Position numbers and translations under genes: made by a program
DNA from: Haliclystus octoradiatus
Taxonomy: Eukaryota > Cnidaria > Staurozoa > Stauromedusae > Haliclystidae
Length of the DNA stretch: 64,000 nt
Direction: 5' to 3'
Assembly: GCA_916610825.1 (NCBI GenBank)
Contig: OU744447.1
Coordinates: 37,981,171 to 38,045,170, forward strand
Shown: one piece after another, positions 10,401 through 22,500 of the stretch
How positions within the stretch are numbered: the first letter of the stretch is position 1
How the letters are laid out: each line of letters opens with the position of its first letter
The notes under the pieces: model-generated
What the model was told of the DNA's origin: nothing
Database searches by the model: none
Seen by the model: only the letters and a program-made list of their open reading frames with translations

Positions 10401-13400
10401 CAATTGCGGGGATGCCAGCTGCCTTTGAAGCTCACAGCATATATAACATGAAAGGTATTTATAACTTTTAAAAGTAAACGTTTGAAATAATAAGAATATA
10501 TGATTGTGTGTCATATTTTTGTTTATATTTATAGGTCAAGGACATTCCTTTCTTGGTGAAAATGATTTAGCTGAAAAATGTTATCAGGAAGCCTTGAAAC
10601 GCAAATCAAATCATATCCCAGCTCAAATCGCATACGCTAAACATCTATCGAAAACGGTAAAAACATTAACAGAGCAAAATAATTAACTTGATTAGCTTGA
10701 GTTCTTGCTACAAATGTATGTATGTATGTATGTATGTATGTATGTATGTATGTATGTATGTATGTATGTATGTATGTATGTATGTATGTATGTATGTATG
10801 TATGTATGTATGTATGTATGTATGTATGTATGTATGTATGTATGTATGTATGTATGTATGTATGTATGTATGTATGTATGTATGTATGTATGTATGTATG
10901 TATGTATGTATGTATGTATGCATGTATGTATGTGTGTATGTATGTATGTATGTCCAGAGCAGCTGATTGAATTTCTGTTGTGGTTTAGGGTCAGAATGAA
11001 AAAGCAGAAAAGTGGTTTAAAAGAGCCAAAGAATTAGATCCAAATAATCGAGATACCATCGTCCATTTTGGTAAGATCATTAATTAAATGAGTAAGCTGC
11101 TTTTAATATAGAAGATATATACACACTCCAAGTAAGTTCGTACTCTGATCAAGCAGATAAATTACAAATATGAACGTCTGTAGTAGTAGTCATGGTTTGT
11201 AGGAACGTCTTTGATAGCAAAGATTCTTTGGCAAAAGGTAATTTCAATGCAGAAACATCAATACCTGTTGTGTTTGAGAATATTCACATATATCATTTGC
11301 AATGCATCAATTACAAGCACTGTATGAATTACTCAAGTCGAACGCAGTCATGAGATCCTTCCGAATCAATCCGTAACATGGAACATTTCCGTTCACAATA
11401 ATTCTTCGTTTGATTGATACTGATTCTGCTCCTTAAAAATTTTTAGGTCTATACTTGAAGTCAATTAAGCGCATCGAAGAGGCATCGACATACCTGGAAC
11501 ATGCATTGGAGTTACAACAGTCGGCAGGATTATATGTGCAAGCAGCAGAAGTGCGAAGGTAAGAGAAGAAGTACATGTTAGGTATGCAGACAGCATCATT
11601 TATATTAAAAAGAATAAAGAATCTCATGTAAATTATTTTCTAAACCATGCAAATAATGCCTCCATATAAGTTATTTCCTAACGTGAGTAAATAATCCTTT
11701 GGTAGAAGTATAACATTTCATGAAACAAAAAAACATTCTTCAAATTGTAACCTCAACATGTTTCTCAAAACGAGCCTGATCATTGCCTTGACATTTTATT
11801 ATTTCTCGAAATAGGAAAATATGTTCTCAAATATAAAGCATCTAACGCTTTGAAATAAGTTAATCGTTTCTTAGAATAAGCAACCAATCTCTTAACCCAA
11901 GCAGAATTCTCTTAAAGCAAGATTTTCACAGTACTTCAAGTAAACTAATCACATCTGCACAACATGTGTTGTGCTTGACGAGTTTCTGTTATTATTTAAA
12001 TTGATAAAAATATAACAGAAAGCTAGAATTGATTAATAGTTCGTGTATAAACTGGCACATTTAAAATCTGCGTAGTATTAGAGTCCCATAGAAAAAACAT
12101 TAATTCCGTCCATCGTCAGAAGACGCATGGTACTCATTTATTGTCCCAAATAGAGGCAATGCTAAGTGGACCAGCACCATAGTTGATCAGATATGACCAG
12201 AGCCAGGTTGCTCTGCTCTCGTAATGATATATACATTAAGTCCAGCCATCGCCATTCATTTCAAAATGCTGGTGCGCGCGCATAAGTGGAATGATCTCCC
12301 GTCAACAATGAAGGATGGATTAAGAAGGACCAGTTTCAAGTGTCTACTTGAGACGCATTTACTTGAAGTTTAATTATCGACCCTGTTATTATATTATTGG
12401 TAATTTTCTCTTTTATATGTATATCTTAGTTAGTCAGTCCTGTGAAATAAAGTGTCTTAATACTGTTATCAGTTTATGCACATTTATGAGGTATTTCTGA
12501 ATAAATGATGATGATGATGATGATGATCCTACCTGAGTTAATACCAGAAATCATATATCATACGCACTGACTGAATGGAATTTGAAATTTGATTTTTTTT
12601 TCAGAATGATGAATGATTTGGATAAAGCAGAGATGTTTTATAAAAAAGCAGTTGATCTTGAACCTCAAGTAAGGTTTTCAAAAAACATTTACAATTACTA
12701 TGTGCTTTTGTTTGTTTGTTTGTTACGTTTATTCAGAAACCGGTAAGCGTGATGATGCTTCTTTTCACGGCGCTGACATGCTAACTGCTAATGACTGATA
12801 ATAATCCTCATCCATTTTTTGATAGTGATCTGAACACATCCAAATGCCAAATCATAGGTTGCAAAGCATGAAACAATGAAAAAATCATCTGTTAGCTCAG
12901 TTCATGAACGATAAATTGTTCATTTTTAATGAACTTTCCATGGGGACAGATCATGAAATTATATTGCAATTTAATAAATTTCCATCTGTTCATTTGAACT
13001 GGTTTAATATTAAGTTAACCTATAATGATACATATTTTTAAACGATAGACTGTTTCCTAGAAATTTGATTGGCTGATTATTTTAAGTGTGCATGGACGAA
13101 GGCAAACGTCAGAATCAAAGCAACCAAAACTATGATTTAGATCACTACTGTTATTTCTTTGTAAGCCAACTGTGTTAAACATTCAATATCTCTCCAGGAA
13201 AACCATCTGGAATTTGGGAGTATCAGAGAAGCTATATTTCCGAAGTGATGTTGATGTTGTTCATTGAATAAAGTATCTGCTCGTTTGGAGGGTGGTAAAT
13301 CGAAATTAATCTAATTATGTACCTTAACACGAGGCTGTATCGTTTGAACATTTATTCATAACTGCTTTCTGTTTCAATTTCATGATTTTCAAATCCGCAG

Positions 13401-13574
13401 GAAGCATCTCATCATTTGAATTATGGCGCCATTCTTCATCTACGAAAAAAATATAAAATGGCAGCGATAGCTTATAACAAAGCATTAGAATTAAATCCAA
13501 ATGATGATACTGTAAAATTAAATATAAAGAAAGTTAATTCATTGATCGAAAGACAAGAAATAAAAGGATTGTAA
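7405..13574 (+). CDS. TMTC2: TMTC2, C-terminal TPR exons (unit B, 12 exons)
   Basis: Exons: 7405-7433, 7898-8012, 8451-8536, 8820-8881, 9363-9429, 9517-9572, 10376-10454, 10535-10656, 10989-11070, 11447-11558, 12605-12668 and 13401-13574. All phases agree and give 348 codons plus TAA. The product is an unbroken TPR array: SGIPISPAKALSNLANILGS, AESAYRSAIKHRPNMADAHY, GLKDPRAHAMSLTS, IRYNLGKYYFEMGNP, YNMKGQGHSFLGENDLAEK, NHIPAQIAYAKHL, ELDPNNRDTIVHFG and the MMNDLDKAE end. The order and motifs follow vertebrate TMTC2 (its YRSGI-x-x-x-PAKA-x-x-NLGN start, LKDP-x-AH and HIPA-x-x-x-YGKLL segments). TMTC2 is an ER O-mannosyltransferase-family protein. The membrane-embedded N-terminal half is absent because the unit starts 27 bp before the first of these exons, so this copy alone cannot encode the enzyme. 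Exons from the upstream copy could splice into it. Confidence 0.92.
8040..8404. mobile_element. TIR MITE in TMTC2 intron
   Basis: Between the exons at 7898-8012 and 8451-8536, the ends are inverted copies: cgcatcgcggtcccaggg...ggggtaactcaag on the left and tttgaagttacccc...ggggatcgcat on the right. The right end includes an 11-base C run. The interior is AT-rich with repeated cctcaaatattt-type words and has no coding potential. Confidence 0.5.
8949..9290 (+). repeat. Possible solo LTR in TMTC2 intron
   Basis: A 342-bp block begins TGTAAT and ends ATTACA. It contains ctaaataaagctatc, like a polyadenylation signal, near its 3' side, and matches no neighbouring sequence. The termini and signal suit a solo LTR, but I find no convincing target duplication, so the limits are tentative. 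Confidence 0.3.
10714..10953. repeat. (ATGT)n microsatellite
   Basis: About 60 nearly perfect tetranucleotide repeats, with only a few interruptions near 10921-10935. They lie in the TMTC2 intron between exons 10535-10656 and 10989-11070, ending about 35 bp before the acceptor. All ORFs translated from it are artefacts. Confidence 0.97.
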
Positions 13575-13623
13575 CCATTGGTAACGACAGAATGGATATG
13601 CTTAAGTATGCAAGGCTTCATTA

Positions 13624-13836
13624 TCATGAAAACATAATATTTAAACAAGTTACATCGATGTTTAATAACAATAATGAACTTAGCATAATTAAATATCTTT
13701 CATTTACTTGCTTTTTAACAAATTTATGAAGTTCATTAAAATAATCTGATTCAATATTAATGTCGAATGGTCGAGGATGAGATAAACAACTGACGTACAC
13801 TAGTAAACAAAACATAAACAAGGAAACATAACCCAT
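13624..13836 (-). CDS. Small putative secreted-peptide ORF (unit B copy)
   Basis: Same frame as 1732-1944 with the leader reading MGYVSLFMFCLLVYVSC. Preservation within such a recent duplication says nothing about selection. See the unit A entry for the motif description and doubts; function unknown. Confidence 0.2.
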   Translation of the reverse strand: MGYVSLFMFCLLVYVSCLSHPRPFDINIESDYFNELHKFVKKQVNERYLIMLSSLLLLNIDVTCLNIMFS

Positions 13837-15059
13837 TTAAACCAGCAATGGACGACAAGGAATATAGGAAATAAATATATATATATTCAACATGGTTTAG
13901 AATGTTATTATAGTTAACATCATACGATTGTTATATGTACGCATACAGCACAACACATGTAATTAGTAGAATATTTTGAATACACAAAGACACCATTTTT
14001 ACATGAAATAAATCAAATTTTACAGTATCGAGTGTAATGTTTTTTGATAGACTTGCAGTCTGCATAAGATAAAAAGCAGAGTCAAACTGAGGTAATATGA
14101 ACATTAATTCCTTACTAAAAATCCACAATATTTTACTTGCGATATCATTAAATGTTTTCGTTGCATGTTAGCCTCTATGAGTTTTGTTACTCTTGTCAAG
14201 ATATGAATTGTATAGCAAAGGCGGAAGCAAAGGCTTGATATGATTATTAGACGTCATTAGATACAATTATATATATAAAGCCAGTAACGTTCTATTTTCA
14301 AGTTCCTGTGACTGTTACAGATAGAAATGATCCATCTAATTGATCTTGTTGGTTGTCCTTTTTATTATCTGTGAAACTGAAATTCATCAAATCAGGATTG
14401 TCCTCGTCTAAAAGTGAATAAAAAATAGAATAGAATGTTTGTATTTTACGAGTTTTGCTTTAAACATGCTGAAGCCTGGTTCCCATATAGCAAATTTACA
14501 TGAGCCGTTGCCTGTAACATTTTCCTCGGTCACAGCCGTAGTCTTGCCTGCGTCATTTCAAAGCTGAATTCACTCCAATTTTGAAATCACCAAGGCAAGA
14601 CGAACGATATCAGATCTAAACAATAGAAACAAGATCATTAAATGTCTACGGCTGTGACCCAGGTAAATGTTGCAGGCAGATTTGCTACATGGGAACCAGG
14701 CTTAACAACAATTACAATAAAAAAGTTACTGGTCATTCTAGATTTTATAACTTATTGTTAAGTAAGGTTAAGGAAGACTATTTCAACATTATTTCAACAT
14801 AAGAAGATAAGTAAATTTGAGAAGACTTTTCAAATGTTTGATATTCGATCAGAGGAGTAGCTTCTCTATTGTGAGAAGTGATTAGTTACAGTTAAGCCCT
14901 GAGCAAACGATGGCAACTTTTGAGCAACAGAACTGTTTTTGTCTGACGTGTGTTTTTCGTGTTCTGAAGCAGTCTTTTCAAGAGCGGCTATGGCTAAACG
15001 GACCCGACTTTCACAAGGGTTTTCTAGAAAATCTCAGACTGGATTATTGAAAAATTTAA

Positions 15060-15163
15060 AGGGGCAAAATTGACCGGCGAAAGCTGCGAGCTTGAATTGA
15101 ATTTATGCTTAGCGTAATCACGTGATCCTAAGTGAGTAGCGCCCGCAGGTCATTTTTTCTCTT
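15060..15163. mobile_element. TTAA-flanked MITE (unit B)
   Basis: Duplicate of 3170-3273, flanked by TTAA at 15056-15059 and 15164-15167, in the TMTC2/TUBGCP2 intergenic space (13837-15495), which otherwise mirrors 1945-3594. Confidence 0.6.
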
Positions 15164-15495
15164 TTAAAAGTCGCGCAAATGTTGCCGTCGTTTGCCCAGG
15201 GCTTCAGAATCAACGTTGATTTAATTAAATCCTGGATATAGTCACATCTTGTTTGTGATTGGTCATTTCGATGATCCAGAGTAAGTTTTCTATTACAGAG
15301 AATAAACCTTTTTACAGGCATTTAAATCGAGAAATGGTTTAAACTTCAGTCTCTGGATAAGTTCCTATGCTCTTGTTTCAAGAGAAGATTTTTATTGTAA
15401 AAACAATTTCTTGTTGTAAATACTTCAGCAGCATTCTTGACTTGAGTCATGATGATTCAATTACGGAAGTCGAACAATGACAAATATTAAACAAT

Positions 15496-18400
15496 TCAAT
15501 TTCCTTGATTACCTTGCAAGTTTATATTTGAATTCTTCAGATTGTCAGAGTAAAAGCCATTATAATCTAGTCTCGATACCATATTCATCATTTGATGTTC
15601 ACAATCAGTCGTTGAAAAGAGACTTAACTTATCAAGAAAATCCAGCATTAGTTTCGAGAAGTTACTATCAAATGTTGCAATTGTTCGTTCAAAACTTTCA
15701 CCATTCATCGTGTTCGTTACATGTTCAGTTATAACCTAATAGAGGTATATAGAATAAAATAATGTTATAGATGGGCTATGAAATACGGAGGAAATGCTTA
15801 AACAAATGCCGTTTTATTTCGAAAACATCAGTGAAACTGTGAAGTTTGGTAAATTTTACCAATGTTAGCGAAAATGAAAAGTAATTCGGGCAATCTCTTT
15901 ATGTTGGCTTCTGTTGGCTTCCGTTTAATTTCACTTTGAAGACATTAAAAATTCTGCTAAGTACTAACATCATGCATATTCTATTGTTGTCGACGTAGTT
16001 GGTTAAGTGGTCAAATGACTTTCTATCTTCGCCAACATCAAGTAGTGTTGATCAACAATGATGTGACGCAACTGATGATTGAAGTCTTCGATTGACTAGT
16101 TACTAACCATCAACACATCACCGATGTTGGCGAAATTGAAAAACAATCAATTTCACCAATGTTGGCGTAAAAAGAAGTTTCATTCCCCCCCCTCATGGTG
16201 GTGATAATCAAACGTCATTTGGCACGAGCTTAAAATGCTAACTACCGTATTTTGATTCTAAGCAGATTCCTTTATCAGGCTGCAATCATACCATCATATT
16301 TAAATACTCACCTGGCCAGACGGACGAGATTGACTTGACCCAGCACGCATTGATTTACCACCGAACGTCTGCAGTGACGTTGGTTGATCATCCCAACTAA
16401 CATCGACACTGCGATTGAAACGCTACATCAAAAATATTTGAGCCAGAATCAATGTTTCATTATGTTGATCAGCGATAAGAACAAGACACAATATTTTGTT
16501 ATTCTTATCGTTGATCAATATAATGAAGTTAAATTCAAGTATATCCTATCCAACAGAATTAGTACTGGAAATGTTAATAATAGATAAGAAAATGGCTCTA
16601 AAAAAAGTTAACGACAGATAGCATGCGATAAAACAATTACAGTATGCGAGTTATGATTGAATATCAATGATAGTTACCTGGATGCAGTTGCAGAATGTGA
16701 CACAAACCATCATCAACTTACTCACAACCTAAAGCAAATAATTATAATTATGAAAGTTGTCAAATGTTTTCCTCAACTTTGATTAATTAATGAAGAACCC
16801 TTTCAGATAGATCTATACATATTAATTGTGTGCTATACAGATTAGCGTCCATGGCAACGCTGGTCAAATAATTAGACGTATTCAATTTCATCAAAAAGAT
16901 ACGAAACTTCAACATTGGCAAGATTTCAATTCGCCTTCGATTTGAGCTGCCCGTTATAAATTGTCAACCTATAAAAACTAGTGAAAATCACTAAATTTGT
17001 CAATAAAATCATATTAAATAAATTATTGAATAAAGTTAATTATTTAAAACAACGTCAGAAAATCATAACTTCCCTACCACAAATTTGTTACTGTGTTTAA
17101 GGTTATCTCGAGACAAATGTATGCATAATTTCCCGACAATGCATTATCTGTATTATTTCGCCAGTCAGACGTACATAAGTCGCGGACAACCACAAATATA
17201 GAAATAATTTATTTACAAACAGACACTACTATTAATATAAAGATAGCATTGTAGGAATCTCAAGGCACTTAAAGGCATAAAATTGACTATCAAAGTTGAA
17301 AAATGAATGCCATTTCTTAATCAGTGAATCACACGCCATTTCAAAGACCTTTCAAAGAATTTTATGCCTTCAAAAACAATATTTTATTAGCTTTTTCCTT
17401 GATATCGTTTTAAAGGGGCAAAAATGACAGGTGGGCTCTACACACTTAGAGTCGCGTGCGTGTTTGTCGTTCGTATTATTTCTATGATTGAAACCACCCT
17501 GAAACTTGAAATTTAAAGCCATGCCAAAGCTTGATCGTTGAGCTTACGTTAAGCTTGATTCAAATTGAGCTCGTAGTGACCGCCGGTTAATGTTAATAAT
17601 TAACTTTAGAGAAGAGAAACTTCATGACTGCACATCCTGCGGGGGGGGGGGGTGACACCCACTCCCAATAACAATTTGACACATTGCATTGTCATGGTGT
17701 CAATATGGAATGACAACATTCAGATGTCATATAGCAGTATTTACCTTGAGTAAAACAACATTTGTCAGCATACAATCTTTCAAACATCGATCAAGAAAAT
17801 CATTATGATGTTCAAGTACACCATCGATATTGGCAACCTAGCGAACAAATACAATCAACAACATGGCTGACAAAAATAGAAAGGTATGCAGCCTATTAAT
17901 TGCCCCTCTGGTAGAAATGGAAAATGGGTAATAGAAATGTGAGCGTTTGCATGATCAAATGAAAATTAGAAATCTCAATTCCATGTGAGAAAAATTCACA
18001 AGTTCATGAACCTTTCCTAAATTTCCAAAATTTTCCAGAATACTTAATTACTATTTCATGGATTGTTCACGGAAAGTTCATAAACAAGTTCATGAATTGT
18101 TTATGAACTTTTTATCAGCAGAAATAGCGAAAACTATATGAAGCAAGTTTAACAGTACAAAAATAAAGACTTCAGACAAAGGTAGAATAAACTTACCTTT
18201 TTTAAATTACTTTCCAATATTTGCCAATTGGGTTCAATAACTTCATACATCATGTAATGTTCCAGGTTTTGAACAAGATTAATCATTCTTTGACGTAACA
18301 TAAACGCTGATTTATACCTAGCGGAAAGGAAACAAAAATATCATAGGACAAAAGTTCCCACAGCTGTTTAAAAAGTATGTGCTACGGAACATTTTGATTT

Positions 18401-19515
18401 TTTGTTGAGTTTTTTGATTTATCATTTAGTCACAAAACAGGTAGTAGCTATTTTCACTGGAATAGTTGGTTAGTTGGTAAGCATTTTATGTAGAATGTGA
18501 GTTTAATTGACAGGATTCCCCTTTTGACGCCAACCAAGAGTGCTTTGCAACGGAACAAAAGACCCTGTGCTCCAATGCCTTTTCTACTACACTGAGGCCA
18601 CTTACAATGATTAATTCCAGCATAGTTTAGTTAAATCTTTTACCCAAAAGGCGACCATTTTCAACTGGTATATCATGGGTCTATAAAACGATCATGTATC
18701 TAAGTCAAGTGTGTGCCAAATATCCCATGTATAATAGTAAATATCATAGTCAAGTATCCCATGCCAAAAGTTATGAATAGATGCAAACTGAATTAGTTCC
18801 AGTCCAGGCCTTTTTGTCAAGATTCAGTAGACCCTCTTGATATACAAACGGATTGAATTCTGTTAGAATGTATTCTGTTTCAATGAAGTTTCAAAATTAT
18901 ATTTGGAAGTAATACCCGGACCTGACACCATGATAAATTGCTACTATCAACTTCAAGTTTTTAGATATAACGAGAAACAACAAATTTGAAGCTGCACTTG
19001 ATGGTAACTGTTTTTGTCGGAATAACATTTATGTCAATAACTTTTTTGACGCTTTATTTTATGAAACACAAACCATGCTGATGTGTTCTTTAATCTGTGA
19101 TGAATTTTATTACTGTTCAACCATATCCTAAATCAGAAAAAAAAAGAAAATAGTTACATTTGAAACAGGTTATGATTTGAGAGTTAGAAAGTGAACCCAG
19201 ATAGTTAGCCCTTGCGAAATAGGTTCATGAACTTTGATGGACTGTGCTGAATAGTTTAGGAGCTGTGCTGTAGTACAGTTCATACAAAATTAGTCCATTA
19301 ATTTGCACAGTTCCGGTTCATGAACATTGATAAGCTCAAAGTCAACAATCATGAACCATGGATTGAAAACATTCTGAGTTACAGAAATATCATGAATGAT
19401 ATGATCATAAAAACATGATGATATGAATCAAATGATATGAAATTCTCACCTGTTTCGTTCAATATTTTGAGAAAAGCTTGAATCTTCGAACCATGATTCG
19501 AAACAATGTTATTGT
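15496..19515 (-). CDS. TUBGCP2: TUBGCP2 exons 26-31 (C-terminal GRIP2 domain and tail)
   Basis: Exons: 19450-19515 (candidate), 18197-18317, 17745-17837, 16678-16728, 16312-16422 and 15496-15735. They encode SWFEDSSFSQNIER (exon 26), YKSAFMLRQRMINLVQNLEH and YMMYEVIEPNWQILESNLKK, GVLEHHNDFLDRCLKDCMLT, KLMMVCVTFCNCIQ, a Ser/Gln-rich linker, then TFDSNFSKLMLDFLDKLSLF and DCEHQMMNMVSRLDYNGFY. These match the gamma-tubulin-contacting half of GCP2. Exon 26 is placed by its gtgaga donor, a tag acceptor and correct phase at both ends, but it has TAA as its second full codon, where GCP2 normally carries the conserved VW pair. It may be misplaced, damaged or misread. The last five exons recur in unit A. 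Confidence 0.85.
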
Positions 19516-22500
19516 CTACCCCGTTTACTGTTTGTCATAGCCGAATCATAACATTCAAATTCATTTTGAATCAGAAATTGAATAATGTTTGTGTGGCGTT
19601 TTGTTGACAGTGTTTCGATATTAGAGTTCTAATGAAAGCTTCACTCAACCCTTCTAGGTGGGATTGGATACTTACGTGCATAATTGCCTTTCAACGTGTT
19701 TTGCATAAAACAAATGACGAAACAGCATCTGATATTTTGTGAGAGCCTGCGGGTAATCAAACATTTAGACATTAGAATTCATGAAAGTGATACCTCAAAT
19801 AGTGGGTGCTGCAGAGAAGACCTTTACAACGTTCGGATTTTATCATACTATCTTGTCGCATAACCAAAGAAGCAGGGTCCGACAAAAGTGGGGATCCTAG
19901 GGTCCTACATCCTGGAAGGCCATTGCAAAGTTGGAAGAAAATTGATAAAAGCGAAACCTGTACATAACGGCAGTTATGAAAGGTAAATATATTGACCACT
20001 ATAGACAGGTGGCCTTCATATACAGATTTGATTCAATAGAAAATACTCTTTCAGACATTGCAAGAGTGACCACTATAGACAGGTGGCCGCTGTATAGAGG
20101 TGGCCGTGATAACAGGTTTGACTGTAAAGGTTAAACCTCAACAAACAATTCAAAGAAAATGTTTCAAATTGTTTCAAAATTCAGGAAGGCCAAACTTTTG
20201 GTCAGACACTGCAAGGAAGCAGAGAGTATTTTTGGCCCAGGAAATTTTTGCAAATGTGAAAGTTAATTTTTTTATTTCCTTTGAGAATCTACTTCACATT
20301 ATAAATCTGCAATCAAACTGCAGTTCACAATCAAAATGAAGCCCATTAATGAATCATTCATACTTTGTCGTTTTCAGTTGGATCGACATGTCATGGAAAA
20401 TTCAAAAGAAATCATCTTCATAAAAACGTATTTACATTTATCCACTAACATTAGTAATAATTTAATAGGTTGACAGTATAAAATAAAAACTACAATCTAA
20501 CCTTTTTGCTTAAGATTAATGCTAAAGGCCATTTAACGGAATAGTCCAATGTGAATGCCTCTAGACCTGAAAATGAAAAGATGTTATGAAAAGATGAAAA
20601 TAATGGCTAAATACTGTATACAACACCAGAGCACTAGCTTTATAGGCTAGTACGAATTGACATTTGATCTGAGATTTTCAAAGATGCGTCTATTAGACAA
20701 TTAGCTGTGGAAATGATCTCATTCATAAACTCTATAGCGTCTCTCAATAGACAAGCAAATTTTGCTTACGAGATGACGTCAACCACTGTATATCATATTT
20801 CATAAATCAATGTCTTTAGTCTGTAAATATTTTTTTTATCATGTGGTTGAAATAAAATTCTATTCTATTCTATTCTATTTAGCTGCGGCAAAATGACTTT
20901 TTAGCTGCGATTTTTGAAAGATGTGGCTATCAGTCAATTAGCTGCAACAATGATCTATTTACCTGCGTAGTTAATTCCATGCCTTACAAAAATGATACAA
21001 TCAGTCAATCCTTGTTATACAAACATCTGATTGGCAATATATAATTTGAGCAATAATTAATTTCAGTCAACACAGCAAAACTTGACAAAGTGACGAAGAA
21101 AATTCTAAGGAATATTTATTTGAACTTTAAAACTTTGTCTTTGCTAATTATGCCTATTATGCCTGTGGTACTGGTTCAATAAAGGATTTAAAAAAATGTC
21201 TAATTGAATTGAAGACTGATAACACTTACCTGATATGTGTGATTCTGTTGGTTCTTGGAATGGCAGTTGAACCCCTGATCATAAACATACAATTAAATGC
21301 AACATATACTGATACAGTGAAACCAGTATATAATGGTCAGCTACGAGAGGTAGATAAATTGACCATTATACACAGGTGGCCGCTGTATAGAGGTGACCGC
21401 TATAACAGGTTTGACTGTACTATTGTATTTTCTACCAGGTTGTTCAAAGAGCCGGGATCCATGAACAATGATGCATGGGATGATGGACGGTCAGCAGTAT
21501 CAATCTACTAGATTTGCAATTATCAACTGTGCTTTCAATTACTAAAATTAACTGTTCTGATTTGAATAAGCCAGCTTTGAAATATTTGATAAAATTTTTG
21601 AAATTTGGAAAACAATTTTGAAAATCGATTTTGTAAGGTTTTTGCGTATCCCAGCTTAGTTTGTGGAAGACTGATTTCTACTACAAGACATGATGTTCAT
21701 TAAACCAGAGTGAGACTCAGCCATCTATCTATGCATAGAGTCATCCATTGGGTTATTGTAATTTATCACACCTGTGATGAAAATTAGGATATATATGCTC
21801 CCCCGTATACAGCTGTTCATCCTAGCCCCCTTCTTTACAGGCTGTTGCATTACCATTGCGGAACCAGGCACTGTTGCTACGCATTAAACAATGGAAGTTG
21901 ATGACCTATCAATATTACTTTGTAATACTTCTGATCTCATGATACAGTCAAGCTTCATTAATATTCCCATCTGGTACGAATGAAAAATGGGACATTAAGC
22001 AAGGTGAGATATTAAGTGAGGTAGAATTATGAGAGTTTGTATGGAGAATGGAAAATAGAAATCAATTTATGTGGGGATAATAAGCAATGTGGGACATTAT
22101 AAGAGGGAATATTAACCAAGTTTGACTGTATATTCAAAATAATTTGACAGGGTCAGTGGTAAAGCTGACAAGTTACAATATCCAATCTATGATAAAACTT
22201 TTGCTGGATAAAATGTCTTCTTTTCCTTGATGAATTGCATTGAATTCCATTTTGACATATACTCACCAGGCTTTTCATGCGTGACAGATAGAATCCTCAG
22301 TAATTGAGTTATCAGGTCATAAGATACAAGCTCACATCTGAAATGAATAAATATTCAAATTGAAAATGTATGGATAATAATAACAATAATTTAGTCTCAT
22401 TCTTACAGGAATACTGTAAAATGTTTGCAATATGCCCAATAAACCATCATGCAATATCTAAACTGAACATTGTGAGTCATTGTCATTTGTCGTCAATGAA

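Larger units (their letters stand above)
7378..19270. repeat. Tandem segmental duplication, unit B (complete)
   Basis: This unit begins 27 bp before a TMTC2 exon (7405) and ends in the TUBGCP2 intron upstream of the exon at 18197-18317. It carries twelve TMTC2 exons and the last five TUBGCP2 exons. In unit B the TUBGCP2 exons remain joined to the rest of that gene on the right, while the TMTC2 exons are cut off from their 5' half. Unit A is expected to show the reverse: TMTC2 attached to its own 5' half left of the window, TUBGCP2 truncated. The unit contains the same repeats as unit A at matching offsets. Confidence 0.88.

Noticed and set aside
10688-11037. Several ORFs of Met-Tyr-Val-Cys or His-Thr-Tyr-Ile repeats
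   Set aside because: Translations of the (ATGT)n microsatellite in a TMTC2 intron.
18402-18620. Possible separate gene fragment in unit B
   Set aside because: It is the dispersed repeat also at 6510-6730 and 39160-39320.
19556-19631. Alternative placement of TUBGCP2 exon 26 (frame NTVNKTPHKHYS)
   Set aside because: It resembles the SNKTAKQHS part of GCP2 but has no acceptor in phase and no donor, and it does not lead into the next exon.
21209-21511. 100-codon ORF with hydrophobic start
   Set aside because: Runs through a CAGT-type MITE and starts at a non-ATG codon.
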